Part shown: one piece after another, positions 1-5,088 of the stretch
How positions within the stretch are numbered: position 1 is the first letter of the stretch
Layout of the letters: every line of letters begins with the position of its first letter
NCBI GenBank assembly: GCA_902767065.1
Contig: CACXFW010000119.1
Location: 1 to 5,364, forward strand
DNA from: an uncultured Lachnospiraceae bacterium
GTDB lineage: Bacteria; Bacillota; Clostridia; Lachnospirales; Lachnospiraceae
Length of the DNA: 5,364 nt
Reading direction: 5' to 3'
Made by a program: the position numbers and the translations under genes
Notes under the pieces: model-generated
The model's database searches: none
Told to the model about the DNA's origin: nothing
What the model saw: only the letters and a program-made list of their open reading frames with translations

Positions 1-396
1 CCTGAGCGCTGAGCCCGTCTCTCCCATCTGCGCCTGCTGCATGGCGGCACGGAATCCGAACCAGATAATAATCGCAAACAGGGCAAAGCACATGACATAG
101 TACAGAACAAAGCAGATCTTCTGAACAAAGGAAGGGAGCGTTTTGACCAGAACCGTGACGCGGGAGGACTCGCTGTGGTTAAATCCGGCGCCAACCCCAA
201 TCCACATCATCCAGAGGAAAAACACGCGTGTGGTCTCCTCATACCAGGCCGCGTTGAGACTCATCAGGCGGCTGCCGATCCCGATCAGAACCACCACAAA
301 CAGGGTAGCGAGACAGATGCCGCCCAACGCGAGCTCTATCTTCTCCGCCGCCCCGAAAAACTTTCTGACCGGAGAAATGTTTTCTTTCTTATCCAT
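1..396 (-). CDS. dctQ: TRAP transporter small permease subunit (DctQ family), 5' part only
   Basis: The first 132 codons are present and the reading frame runs off the left edge without a stop. DctQ is the small membrane subunit of a tripartite ATP-independent periplasmic (TRAP) transporter. It partners with the large permease DctM and receives substrate from the DctP binding protein. Seen in the sequence: a short charged N-terminus, a first hydrophobic segment at about residues 22-45, a second at about 57-72 inside the family-typical stretch ETTRVFFLWMMWIGVGAG (residues 54-71), and a third at about 94-116. DctQ proteins are usually about 160-170 residues with four helices, so roughly the last helix lies outside the window. 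The ATG at 396 is preceded by AGGAAAGGG (415-407) with a 10-nt spacer. It is downstream of dctP on the same strand, with 168 nt between them. The symbol names the family; the transported compound is unknown. Confidence 0.9.
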   Translation of the reverse strand, partial: MDKKENISPVRKFFGAAEKIELALGGICLATLFVVVLIGIGSRLMSLNAAWYEETTRVFFLWMMWIGVGAGFNHSESSRVTVLVKTLPSFVQKICFVLYYVMCFALFAIIIWFGFRAAMQQAQMGETGSALR

Positions 397-439
397 CTGA
401 TAATCACCCTTTCCTGTCTTTGCAGGGTTTTCTGATATG

Positions 440-471
440 AAAAGGGCAGCGCATCCTGTCTGCGCCGCCCC
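440..471 (-). terminator. Hairpin with short U-tract between dctP and dctQ (leaky terminator or attenuator)
   Basis: The arms at 470-461 and 453-444 pair over 10 bp around a 7-nt loop (460-454). One pair is G·U in minus-strand RNA but would be an A·C mismatch in plus-strand RNA, so the structure belongs to the leftward transcript. Four Us follow (443-440), then C-A. This is weaker than a full terminator tract. It starts about 94 nt after the dctP stop and ends about 44 nt before the dctQ start. Inference: partial termination, or 3'-end protection of dctP mRNA, allowing more binding protein than permease to be made. Confidence 0.6.
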
Positions 472-505
472 ACTTTATGTCTTGATTCCAGAGGCGGATG
501 TCGCC

Positions 506-529
506 GCATGAATCATGCACGATTCATGC
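506..529. repeat. Perfect 9-bp inverted repeat downstream of dctP
   Basis: GCATGAATC (506-514) and its exact reverse complement (521-529) flank a 6-nt centre. The repeat lies about 36 nt past the dctP stop codon and upstream of the hairpin at 470-444. There is no T-run beside it on either strand, so it is not a terminator. It could be an mRNA stem that protects the dctP 3' end or a protein-binding palindrome. Function is not known. Confidence 0.55.
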
Positions 530-564
530 ACCAGCCATTGACCTGTCCGGGAAACCGGTTCTGA

Positions 565-1572
565 TCAGTTCTCCTCTGCAAACGCGATCGTCGCATCCCA
601 CAGATCCGGATTGTTGACGATCTCCTGGAACTTCGGATACAGGGACTTGGAGACTTCCTTGAACGCCTCGACTCCTTCCTCATCCAGCTCGTTGTATTCC
701 ATTCCTTTTTCAATCATGAAATCGATGTCAGACTGATCGGTCTTCTCGTCATAGTCCTTCTTCCACTGCTGCATCTCCTGCGCCGTCTCAACGACCAGCT
801 TCTGCATGTCTTCGCTCAGGGAATCAAACTTGTCCGGGTTCATGCCGACAACCCATGCCTCGGCAACATGATTGGTAGCGGACAGATACTTCTGAACTTC
901 ATAGAAGCTGGAAGAAAACGGAACGTCCGCCGGGTTTTCCTGTCCATCGATGGTGTTGGTCTGAAGAGCGGTATAAACCTCAGAGAAGCTCATCGGGGTA
1001 GCGTTCGCACCACATCCCTCTCCGAAGAATACCTGGTAGATCGGGCTTCCGGACACACGAAGCTTAATTCCCTCGAAGTCTTCCGGCTTGGTGATCGGAC
1101 GGATATTGTTGGTGGTCATACGGAAGGAGCGGGTCCACGGAGCCAGGAACTTCACGCCCATCCCTTCAACTGCGTCCCACATCGGCTGAGAAGCCTCATC
1201 ATTCAGATAAGCCTGCTCCTCATCGACGGTATCAAACAGGAAGGGAACCGAAATGACATTGAAGGAATCATCAAAAGAAGAATACCAGCTGGTTGACAGA
1301 CAGAGCATGTCAAGACCGCCGTCCTGCATCGTGGTGACAGCAGCCGTCGCATCACCGCCATACAGAGAACCATCAAAGTAGACCTTGACTTCAAGCTCGC
1401 CATTTGACTTTTCATTCAGCTGGTCGGCAAACTCCTGCGCAGCAACGCCGATCGAGGAAGAAGCAGCGTCCGGTACGGACAGGTTCAGCTTTGTCGCTGC
1501 AAAAGCATTTGTTCCGAAGACAGTGACAGCCAGAGCTGATGCGGAAAGTGCCATTACGGTAAGTTTTCTCAT
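565..1572 (-). CDS. dctP: TRAP transporter substrate-binding protein (DctP family)
   Basis: This 335-residue protein has the usual DctP length. It captures the substrate outside the cytoplasmic membrane and delivers it to the DctQM permease. The signal peptide is clear: MRK, a hydrophobic core at about residues 4-20, and a signal-peptidase-I-like site after ANAFA-type residues near 25. The first cysteine is at 91, so there is no lipobox. The diagnostic central block lies at about 167-230: an EGIKLRV strand with Arg172, matching the conserved arginine that pairs with the ligand carboxylate in family structures, then TPMSFSEVYTALQT (192-205), IDGQENP (208-214) and FYEVQKYLS (223-231). The C-terminal part is helical and acidic. 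The start at 1572 fits the signal peptide and has GGAGG (1584-1580) 7 nt upstream. It is first in the unit, followed by dctQ. The substrate is probably a carboxylate (dicarboxylate, sugar acid or similar), but the sequence does not say which. Confidence 0.95.
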   Translation of the reverse strand: MRKLTVMALSASALAVTVFGTNAFAATKLNLSVPDAASSSIGVAAQEFADQLNEKSNGELEVKVYFDGSLYGGDATAAVTTMQDGGLDMLCLSTSWYSSFDDSFNVISVPFLFDTVDEEQAYLNDEASQPMWDAVEGMGVKFLAPWTRSFRMTTNNIRPITKPEDFEGIKLRVSGSPIYQVFFGEGCGANATPMSFSEVYTALQTNTIDGQENPADVPFSSSFYEVQKYLSATNHVAEAWVVGMNPDKFDSLSEDMQKLVVETAQEMQQWKKDYDEKTDQSDIDFMIEKGMEYNELDEEGVEAFKEVSKSLYPKFQEIVNNPDLWDATIAFAEEN

Positions 1573-1615
1573 TTTTCTACCTCCATTCTGATAAAAACAA
1601 TAACAGTTTCTACAA

Positions 1616-1653
1616 GTGGACTCACCATGAATGAATCAAGCAATGAGTGCCAC
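1616..1653 (-). promoter_or_regulatory. Bulged stem-loop in the dctP 5' leader
   Basis: In the leftward transcript, GUGGCACUCA (1653-1644) can pair with UGAGUCCAC (1624-1616), giving 9 bp with one bulged C and a 19-nt loop. The stem ends about 31 nt upstream of the dctP GGAGG, so it does not itself hide the ribosome site. No U-tract follows, so it is not a terminator. It may stabilise the mRNA, or the inverted repeat may be an operator at DNA level. The pairing is visible; any function is inference. Confidence 0.4.
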
Positions 1654-1785
1654 ACGTATTCGATTGAAAATTTTTTCACAAAACGCAGCCCTGTTTTCTT
1701 TTTTCCTTTTCAGGACACTTCCGGTTCCGCGTTCTCTGAACCCTTGTTTTCGCTGCTTTTTCTGCTCTTCTGTGCTGTTGTCCAC

Positions 1786-1814
1786 AGCATAGCATACATG
1801 AAAATATTTTACAA
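1786..1814 (-). promoter_or_regulatory. Predicted dctP promoter (extended -10)
   Basis: On the minus strand a -35-like TTGTAA (1814-1809) is followed by a 17-bp spacer and TATGCT (1791-1786), with TG one base before the -10 hexamer (1794-1793), the extended -10 arrangement. Each hexamer matches the sigma-70/sigma-A consensus at 4 of 6 positions. Transcription would start near 1779, leaving a leader of about 207 nt before the dctP ATG. The spacer contains the perfect palindrome AAAATATTTT (1801-1810). A second TATGCT overlaps at 1796-1791. It lies downstream of the pgi terminators, as expected for an independent unit. Confidence 0.5.
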
Positions 1815-1923
1815 CCTCTATGATTACAAATTTTCATTTTCGTTATTATTCACAGTTTTTGCACTCCATTTTTGTAGATAATTTTCATATTCATTTGATA
1901 TCCATACTCTACTCTTCCAAATC

Positions 1924-1979
1924 AAAAAAATCCTGCCAGAACAGCCGGATCCTAAAGTGATCCAGCCGTTCTGGCAGGA
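1924..1979 (-). terminator. Strong intrinsic terminator of the pfk-pgi operon (distal of two)
   Basis: The minus-strand RNA can form an uninterrupted 21-bp stem (1979-1959 with 1951-1931) around a 7-nt loop, followed directly by seven Us (1930-1924). Two pairs (1943/1967 and 1946/1964) are G·U in the leftward RNA but would be A·C mismatches in the rightward RNA. No T-run follows on the plus strand, so the terminator acts leftward, after pgi. Confidence 0.95.
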
Positions 1980-2013
1980 AAAATCCGGCGGCAGACTCTG
2001 TCCGCCGCCGGAT
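1979..2013 (-). terminator. First of two tandem terminators after pgi
   Basis: The minus-strand RNA pairs 2013-2000 with 1996-1983 in a 14-bp, very GC-rich stem with a 3-nt loop. One G·U pair (1993/2003) would be a mismatch on the other strand. Five Us follow (1983-1979, the first one paired in the stem). The stem begins about 60 nt past the pgi stop and ends only three bases before the second terminator stem. Confidence 0.85.
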
Positions 2014-2074
2014 CAACCGGTTTTCCTAATCTGTTTATGCACTGTATATTCTGAATCAGGGCAAAGTACAGCCC

Positions 2075-3658
2075 TCAGATCCCGAACAAACCGGCAAATT
2101 CTTTCAGCGCCCCGTCCGTGTTATGATCCAGAACACGGTTGGCCAGCACCTTGCCCAGCTGAACGCCTTCCTGGTCAAAGCTGTTGATATTCCAGAGGAA
2201 GCCCTGGAACATGAACTTATTCTCATAATGCGCCAGCAGCGCGCCGCACGACTCCGGTGTCAGCATCTCACCGATGATGATGCTGGAAGGCCTCTCTCCC
2301 GCAAAACGTTTCGCGGGATTCTCATCGTCCTTGCCACAGGCAAAGGCAACCATCTGAGCCGCCACGTTCGCGCACAGTTTCGTCTGGCTGCTGCTTCCTT
2401 TCACCTCAACATCCTTCCCGTTCTGGCTCTTCCGGAACCCGATAAACTGAAGCGGAACGATATCGGTTCCCTGATGCAGCAGCTGGAAGAAGGAATGCTG
2501 TCCGTTGGTGCCCGGCTCACCGAAAATCACCTCGCCGGTGCTGTAGTTCATGCGCTCGCCAAAACGGTTGACGCTCTTTCCGTTGGACTCCATGCTCGCC
2601 TGCTGCAGATGCGCCGGAAAGCGGGAGAGCGCCTGGGAATACGGAAGCAGGGCTGTCACCGGATAGCCAAGTACATTGCGCTCATAAACGCTGATCAGAG
2701 CGTCAAGCATATCAGGATTCTTCATCGGATCCGCGAGCGCGGCAAGCCTGTCCTCCGCTGCCATACCGTCCAGGAATCTCGCAAAAATATCCGGTCCGAA
2801 GGCAAGCGACAAAACCGCGCCGCCAACTGCGGAAGCAGTGGAATAACGGCCTCCGATATAGTCATCCATAAAGAACGCAGCAAGGTATCCGCGATTCCCT
2901 GCCATGGGAGAAGTCTCACTGGTGACCGCAAGCATATGTCTGGAGCTGTCCAGTCCCGCCTTGCCGAGCGCATCCTTCACAAAGGATTCATTGGTGAGTG
3001 TCTCCAGCGTCGTTCCGGATTTGGAGACCACGATGAACAGCGCATGCGCAAGGTCCACAGTGCGAAGCACACCGACCGGATCGTCCGGATCTACATTGCT
3101 GATGAACTTCGCCTGCATCTTCAGGGTATCGTGCGTGATCGCCCAGTTTTCAAGGGAAAGGTAGATCGCGCGGGGACCAAGGTCGCTGCCGCCGATCCCG
3201 ATCTGTACGACCGTGTTGAACTTTTCTCCCTTTTCATTCGTGATCTCTCCGTCATGCACCTTCTTTGCGAAGGCGGCAATCTTCGCCTGCTCGCCCTTAT
3301 AAAACTCTCTCTTGTCCACGCCATCCGCAATAACCGGCTTGCCAAGCTGGCCTCTGGTAAGATGGTGCAGCACATGACGGTTCTCCGTCAGATTGATGAC
3401 AGCCCCGTTATACAGCTCCTCAAACTTCTGAGCAAGCTGCGCTTCCTTCGCAAGTGCCGTCAGCTTCTCCAGAATCGAATCATCCACCTTCTTGGCCGCG
3501 TAATGGTACGTAAGGCCTCCCGCCATGGGAACGGAATACTTCCTGACACGCGCGGCGCCGCTCTCTCCGGCCATCACCTCTGCCAGTCTGACACTGTCCT
3601 TCGTCGCGGCCAGCGCCTGATAAGCGTCCAGCGTATCCAGATTCTTCCATGCAATCAT
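2075..3658 (-). CDS. pgi: Glucose-6-phosphate isomerase
   Basis: This cytoplasmic enzyme of 527 residues interconverts glucose-6-phosphate and fructose-6-phosphate, the second step of glycolysis, also used in gluconeogenesis. Its two SIS-type sugar-phosphate domains are complete. Visible landmarks: IGIGGSDLGP (153-162), phosphate-binding SKSGTTLETLTNES (212-225), IGGRYS (268-273) with the active-site Arg271, the catalytic base Glu357 in SMESNGKS (355-362), His388 in GTNGQHSF (383-390) used for ring opening, and Lys503 in the C-terminal signature FLWNINSFDQEGVQLGK (487-503). The length matches the long, E. coli-like form (about 550 residues) rather than the roughly 450-residue form usual in Bacillus-type Firmicutes. 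The start at 3658 has AGGAGG (3673-3668) 9 nt upstream. It follows the phosphofructokinase gene by 83 nt on the same strand without an intervening terminator, and is followed by two terminators, so the two genes most likely form an operon. Confidence 0.98.
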   Translation of the reverse strand: MIAWKNLDTLDAYQALAATKDSVRLAEVMAGESGAARVRKYSVPMAGGLTYHYAAKKVDDSILEKLTALAKEAQLAQKFEELYNGAVINLTENRHVLHHLTRGQLGKPVIADGVDKREFYKGEQAKIAAFAKKVHDGEITNEKGEKFNTVVQIGIGGSDLGPRAIYLSLENWAITHDTLKMQAKFISNVDPDDPVGVLRTVDLAHALFIVVSKSGTTLETLTNESFVKDALGKAGLDSSRHMLAVTSETSPMAGNRGYLAAFFMDDYIGGRYSTASAVGGAVLSLAFGPDIFARFLDGMAAEDRLAALADPMKNPDMLDALISVYERNVLGYPVTALLPYSQALSRFPAHLQQASMESNGKSVNRFGERMNYSTGEVIFGEPGTNGQHSFFQLLHQGTDIVPLQFIGFRKSQNGKDVEVKGSSSQTKLCANVAAQMVAFACGKDDENPAKRFAGERPSSIIIGEMLTPESCGALLAHYENKFMFQGFLWNINSFDQEGVQLGKVLANRVLDHNTDGALKEFAGLFGI

Positions 3659-3688
3659 TCTTTTCTTCCTCCTGTTCCTGCTCCCGGT

Positions 3689-3725
3689 CTGCCGCCAGCG
3701 GATATTCCCGCGTCATTGACGGCAG
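3689..3725 (-). promoter_or_regulatory. Intercistronic stem-loop between pfk and pgi
   Basis: In the leftward RNA, 3725-3717 pairs with 3697-3689 over 9 bp including one G·U (3695/3719) that would be a mismatch on the plus strand. An inner GCGG/CCGC stem (3711-3708 with 3701-3698) sits above a 5-nt one-sided bulge. No U-run follows, so it should not terminate. It ends 15 nt upstream of the pgi AGGAGG. Such stems between co-transcribed genes can act as RNase processing or stability elements; that role is inference here. Confidence 0.45.
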
Positions 3726-3741
3726 ATGGGCGAATTGCGAC

Positions 3742-4815
3742 TCAATCCCCGAAGCTGATCCCGAGCATCTTCGCTTCCTGGATGAACTGGTCATCCTTCT
3801 CGACTACCTTCAGCTTGCCGGCTGTATCCTTCAGCTTGACGCGCACCGTCTTATTGTTGCGGATACCGATCATCTTGCCGAAGTCCTCTTCGATAAACGC
3901 CTGCGCCGCGGCGGCTCCGAGCCTGCTCGAAAGCGCTCTGTCATACGGACAGGGGGCTCCGCCTCTCTGAGTATGTCCCGGCACGGTGATGCGCACTTCA
4001 TTGCCGCTCTTCTTCAGGATCTGATCCGCAAGCTCATAGGCGACAGACGGATAATTATTCTTCTCCATCTTCTTCTTGTAATCCTTCTTGGAGAGCTTCA
4101 GATCCTCCGCGCAGACGGCGCCCTCGGCAACCGCGAGAACCGTGAAGCCCTTTCCGTCTTTCGTTCTCTTGTCGATCGCCTCCATTACCTTATCGATATG
4201 GTACGGGATCTCCGGGATCAGGATGACGTCCGCGCCGCCGGCAATCCCGGCGTACAGTGTCAGCCATCCGACCTTGTGGCCCATGACCTCAACGATAAAC
4301 ACGCGGTTATGGGAAGCCGCCGTGGTATGAATGCAGTCGATGGCTTCCGTCGCGATGTTCACCGCGCTGTAGAAACCGAATGTCATGTCGGTTCCCCAGA
4401 TATCATTGTCAATCGTCTTCGGAAGATGAATCACATTCAGCCCTTCCTCACTGAGAAGGTTCGCTGTCTTCTGGCTTCCGTTTCCGCCGAGCACGAACAG
4501 GCAGTCAAGACGAAGCTTATAGTAATTCTGCTTCATCGCCTCAACCTTATCCAGTCCCTTCTCATCCGGCTTGCGGATATCCTTGAACGGCGTTCTGGAG
4601 GAACCAAGCATGGTTCCGCCCTTGGTAAGGATTCCCGAGAAATCCCTGCTGGTCAGAAGACGGTAATCTCCGTAGATCATTCCGTGGTATCCATTCATGA
4701 AGCCGTACACTTCCAGCTCATCCACATTATTCGCCAGCGCCTTGACGATTCCTCTCATCGTCGCATTCAACGCCTGACAGTCTCCTCCGCTTGTAAGCAG
4801 CCCTACTCTTTTCAT
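3742..4815 (-). CDS. pfkA: 6-phosphofructokinase (group III-like, ATP/PPi mixed signature)
   Basis: Phosphorylates fructose-6-phosphate to fructose-1,6-bisphosphate in the cytoplasm, the committed glycolytic step; a PPi-using enzyme would make it reversible. The 357 residues show the PFK fold: N-terminal MKRVGLLTSGGDCQALNA, GSSRTPF (71-77), GGNGS (110-114), PKTIDND (132-138) with catalytic base Asp136, VEVMGHKVGWL (175-185), AGIAGG (189-194) and HTQRGGAPCPYDR (281-293). The residue equivalent to E. coli Gly104 is Gly113, typical of ATP enzymes. The equivalent of Gly124 is Lys133, typical of PPi enzymes. Asn112 replaces the usual Asp103. This mixed pattern fits the group III PFKs, in which characterised members use ATP, but the donor cannot be fixed from sequence. 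The ATG at 4815 is chosen because the family begins with this KRVGLLTSGGD strand; an in-frame GTG at 4848 would add 11 unconserved residues. First gene of the operon, with its own promoter. Confidence 0.96.
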   Translation of the reverse strand: MKRVGLLTSGGDCQALNATMRGIVKALANNVDELEVYGFMNGYHGMIYGDYRLLTSRDFSGILTKGGTMLGSSRTPFKDIRKPDEKGLDKVEAMKQNYYKLRLDCLFVLGGNGSQKTANLLSEEGLNVIHLPKTIDNDIWGTDMTFGFYSAVNIATEAIDCIHTTAASHNRVFIVEVMGHKVGWLTLYAGIAGGADVILIPEIPYHIDKVMEAIDKRTKDGKGFTVLAVAEGAVCAEDLKLSKKDYKKKMEKNNYPSVAYELADQILKKSGNEVRITVPGHTQRGGAPCPYDRALSSRLGAAAAQAFIEEDFGKMIGIRNNKTVRVKLKDTAGKLKVVEKDDQFIQEAKMLGISFGD

Positions 4816-4826
4816 GTACCTACCCT
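4816..4826 (-). promoter_or_regulatory. Ribosome binding site deciding the pfk start
   Basis: AGGG (4826-4823) lies 7 nt before the ATG at 4815, within the purine-rich AGGCAGGGTAGG. The rival GTG at 4848 also has an AGGA (4857-4854) at 5 nt, so the choice of the ATG rests on both this site and the family's conserved N-terminus. Confidence 0.6.
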
Positions 4827-4962
4827 GCCTTTCCAGTAATTCGCACACCCCAATCCTGAGGATCCTCTAAGCAATGACCCATGCAGATATGACCGCTCTT
4901 CATCCCGGAAGAAAATCTTACAGATCAAAAGCGTCCCACACCTGCTCTGTACTTCTTCTCTC

Positions 4963-4991
4963 AGTATATTCTGTTTTTGTTCTTCAGGCAA
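4963..4991 (-). promoter_or_regulatory. Predicted promoter of the pfk-pgi operon
   Basis: On the minus strand TTGCCT (4991-4986, 4 of 6 matches to TTGACA) is followed by a 17-bp spacer and TATACT (4968-4963, 5 of 6 matches to TATAAT). Transcription would start near 4956, giving a leader of about 140 nt before the pfk ATG. The promoter lies about 50 nt beyond the terminator of the upstream GH127 gene, so the glycolytic pair should be transcribed independently. The leader includes the perfect palindrome GAGGATCCTC (4858-4867) of unknown meaning. Confidence 0.6.
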
Positions 4992-5011
4992 GTGATATTC
5001 AAACAAGTGAT
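4989..5011. repeat. 8-bp direct repeat overlapping the pfk -35 box
   Basis: ATCACTTG on the minus strand occurs at 5011-5004 and again at 4996-4989, 15 bp start to start. The second copy includes the TTG of the proposed -35 hexamer. Two equally oriented 8-mers at this location suggest a dimeric or tandem regulator site, but I recognise no known operator consensus and chance recurrence is possible. Confidence 0.4.
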
Positions 5012-5042
5012 GCGATACCGCCGCCCCGTACCGGGAAACCGC

Positions 5043-5076
5043 AAAAAACAGTCCGCAAAACACAGACTGTTTTTTT
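5043..5076 (-). terminator. Intrinsic terminator of the GH127 gene
   Basis: A perfect 11-bp inverted repeat (5075-5065 with 5053-5043) has an A-run on one side and a T-run on the other. In the leftward RNA the stem can extend inward by further pairs including G·U (5064/5054, 5062/5056), two of which would be mismatches on the plus strand. It begins 12 nt past the GH127 stop and ends in six Us, so its main role is to end that gene. The flanking A- and T-runs mean it could also work rightward. Confidence 0.85.
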
Positions 5077-5088
5077 GCAAACCTGAGG

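Larger units (their letters stand above)
1573..1930. other. AT-rich non-coding region between the pgi terminators and dctP
   Basis: About 360 bases with no convincing gene. It is visibly more AT-rich than the flanking genes, with many A and T runs. It holds the 3' U-tract of the second pgi terminator at its right end, the proposed dctP promoter (1814-1786), a leader of roughly 200 nt, and the dctP Shine-Dalgarno sequence. The leader RNA has small potential stems, including TCCT-GAAA-AGGA (1715-1704) and a larger bulged hairpin at 1653-1616. I do not recognise a known riboswitch consensus in it. Confidence 0.7.

Noticed and set aside
547..568. CCGG-GAAA-CCGG and the overlapping palindromes AACCGGTT and CTGATCAG at the dctP stop codon.
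   Set aside because: Four-bp stems and 8-bp palindromes are expected by chance and no U-run or known site accompanies them.
1664..1681. TTGAAAATTTTTTCACAA as a possible operator near dctP.
   Set aside because: The palindrome is poor once the A/T runs are discounted, and AT-rich DNA yields such matches by chance.
1627..1881. An 84-codon plus-strand frame in the AT-rich gap, with a Phe/Leu-rich hydrophobic middle that could pass for a small membrane protein.
   Set aside because: No ribosome binding site precedes the ATG, no plus-strand promoter is evident, and the Phe/Leu content follows from T-rich DNA. It overlaps the proposed dctP promoter and leader.
2058..2075. AGGGC...GCCCT inverted repeat at the pgi stop as a third terminator.
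   Set aside because: Only 5 bp with an 8-nt loop and no U-tract; the two strong terminators follow immediately.
2123..3970. A 615-codon plus-strand open frame lying antisense across pgi and the end of pfk.
   Set aside because: It is the shadow of a GC-biased real gene: the product is rich in Arg, Leu and His with no recognisable domain, there is no Shine-Dalgarno sequence before its ATG, and the opposite strand encodes an intact glucose-6-phosphate isomerase.
3649..4839. A 396-codon plus-strand open frame antisense to pfk.
   Set aside because: Same reasoning: low-complexity Arg/Leu/His-rich product with no recognisable family, running entirely opposite a complete phosphofructokinase.
3742..4848. 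Longer pfk starting at the GTG at 4848.
   Set aside because: It adds 11 residues with no counterpart in the family. The ATG at 4815 gives the canonical N-terminus and has its own Shine-Dalgarno sequence, although the GTG cannot be formally excluded.
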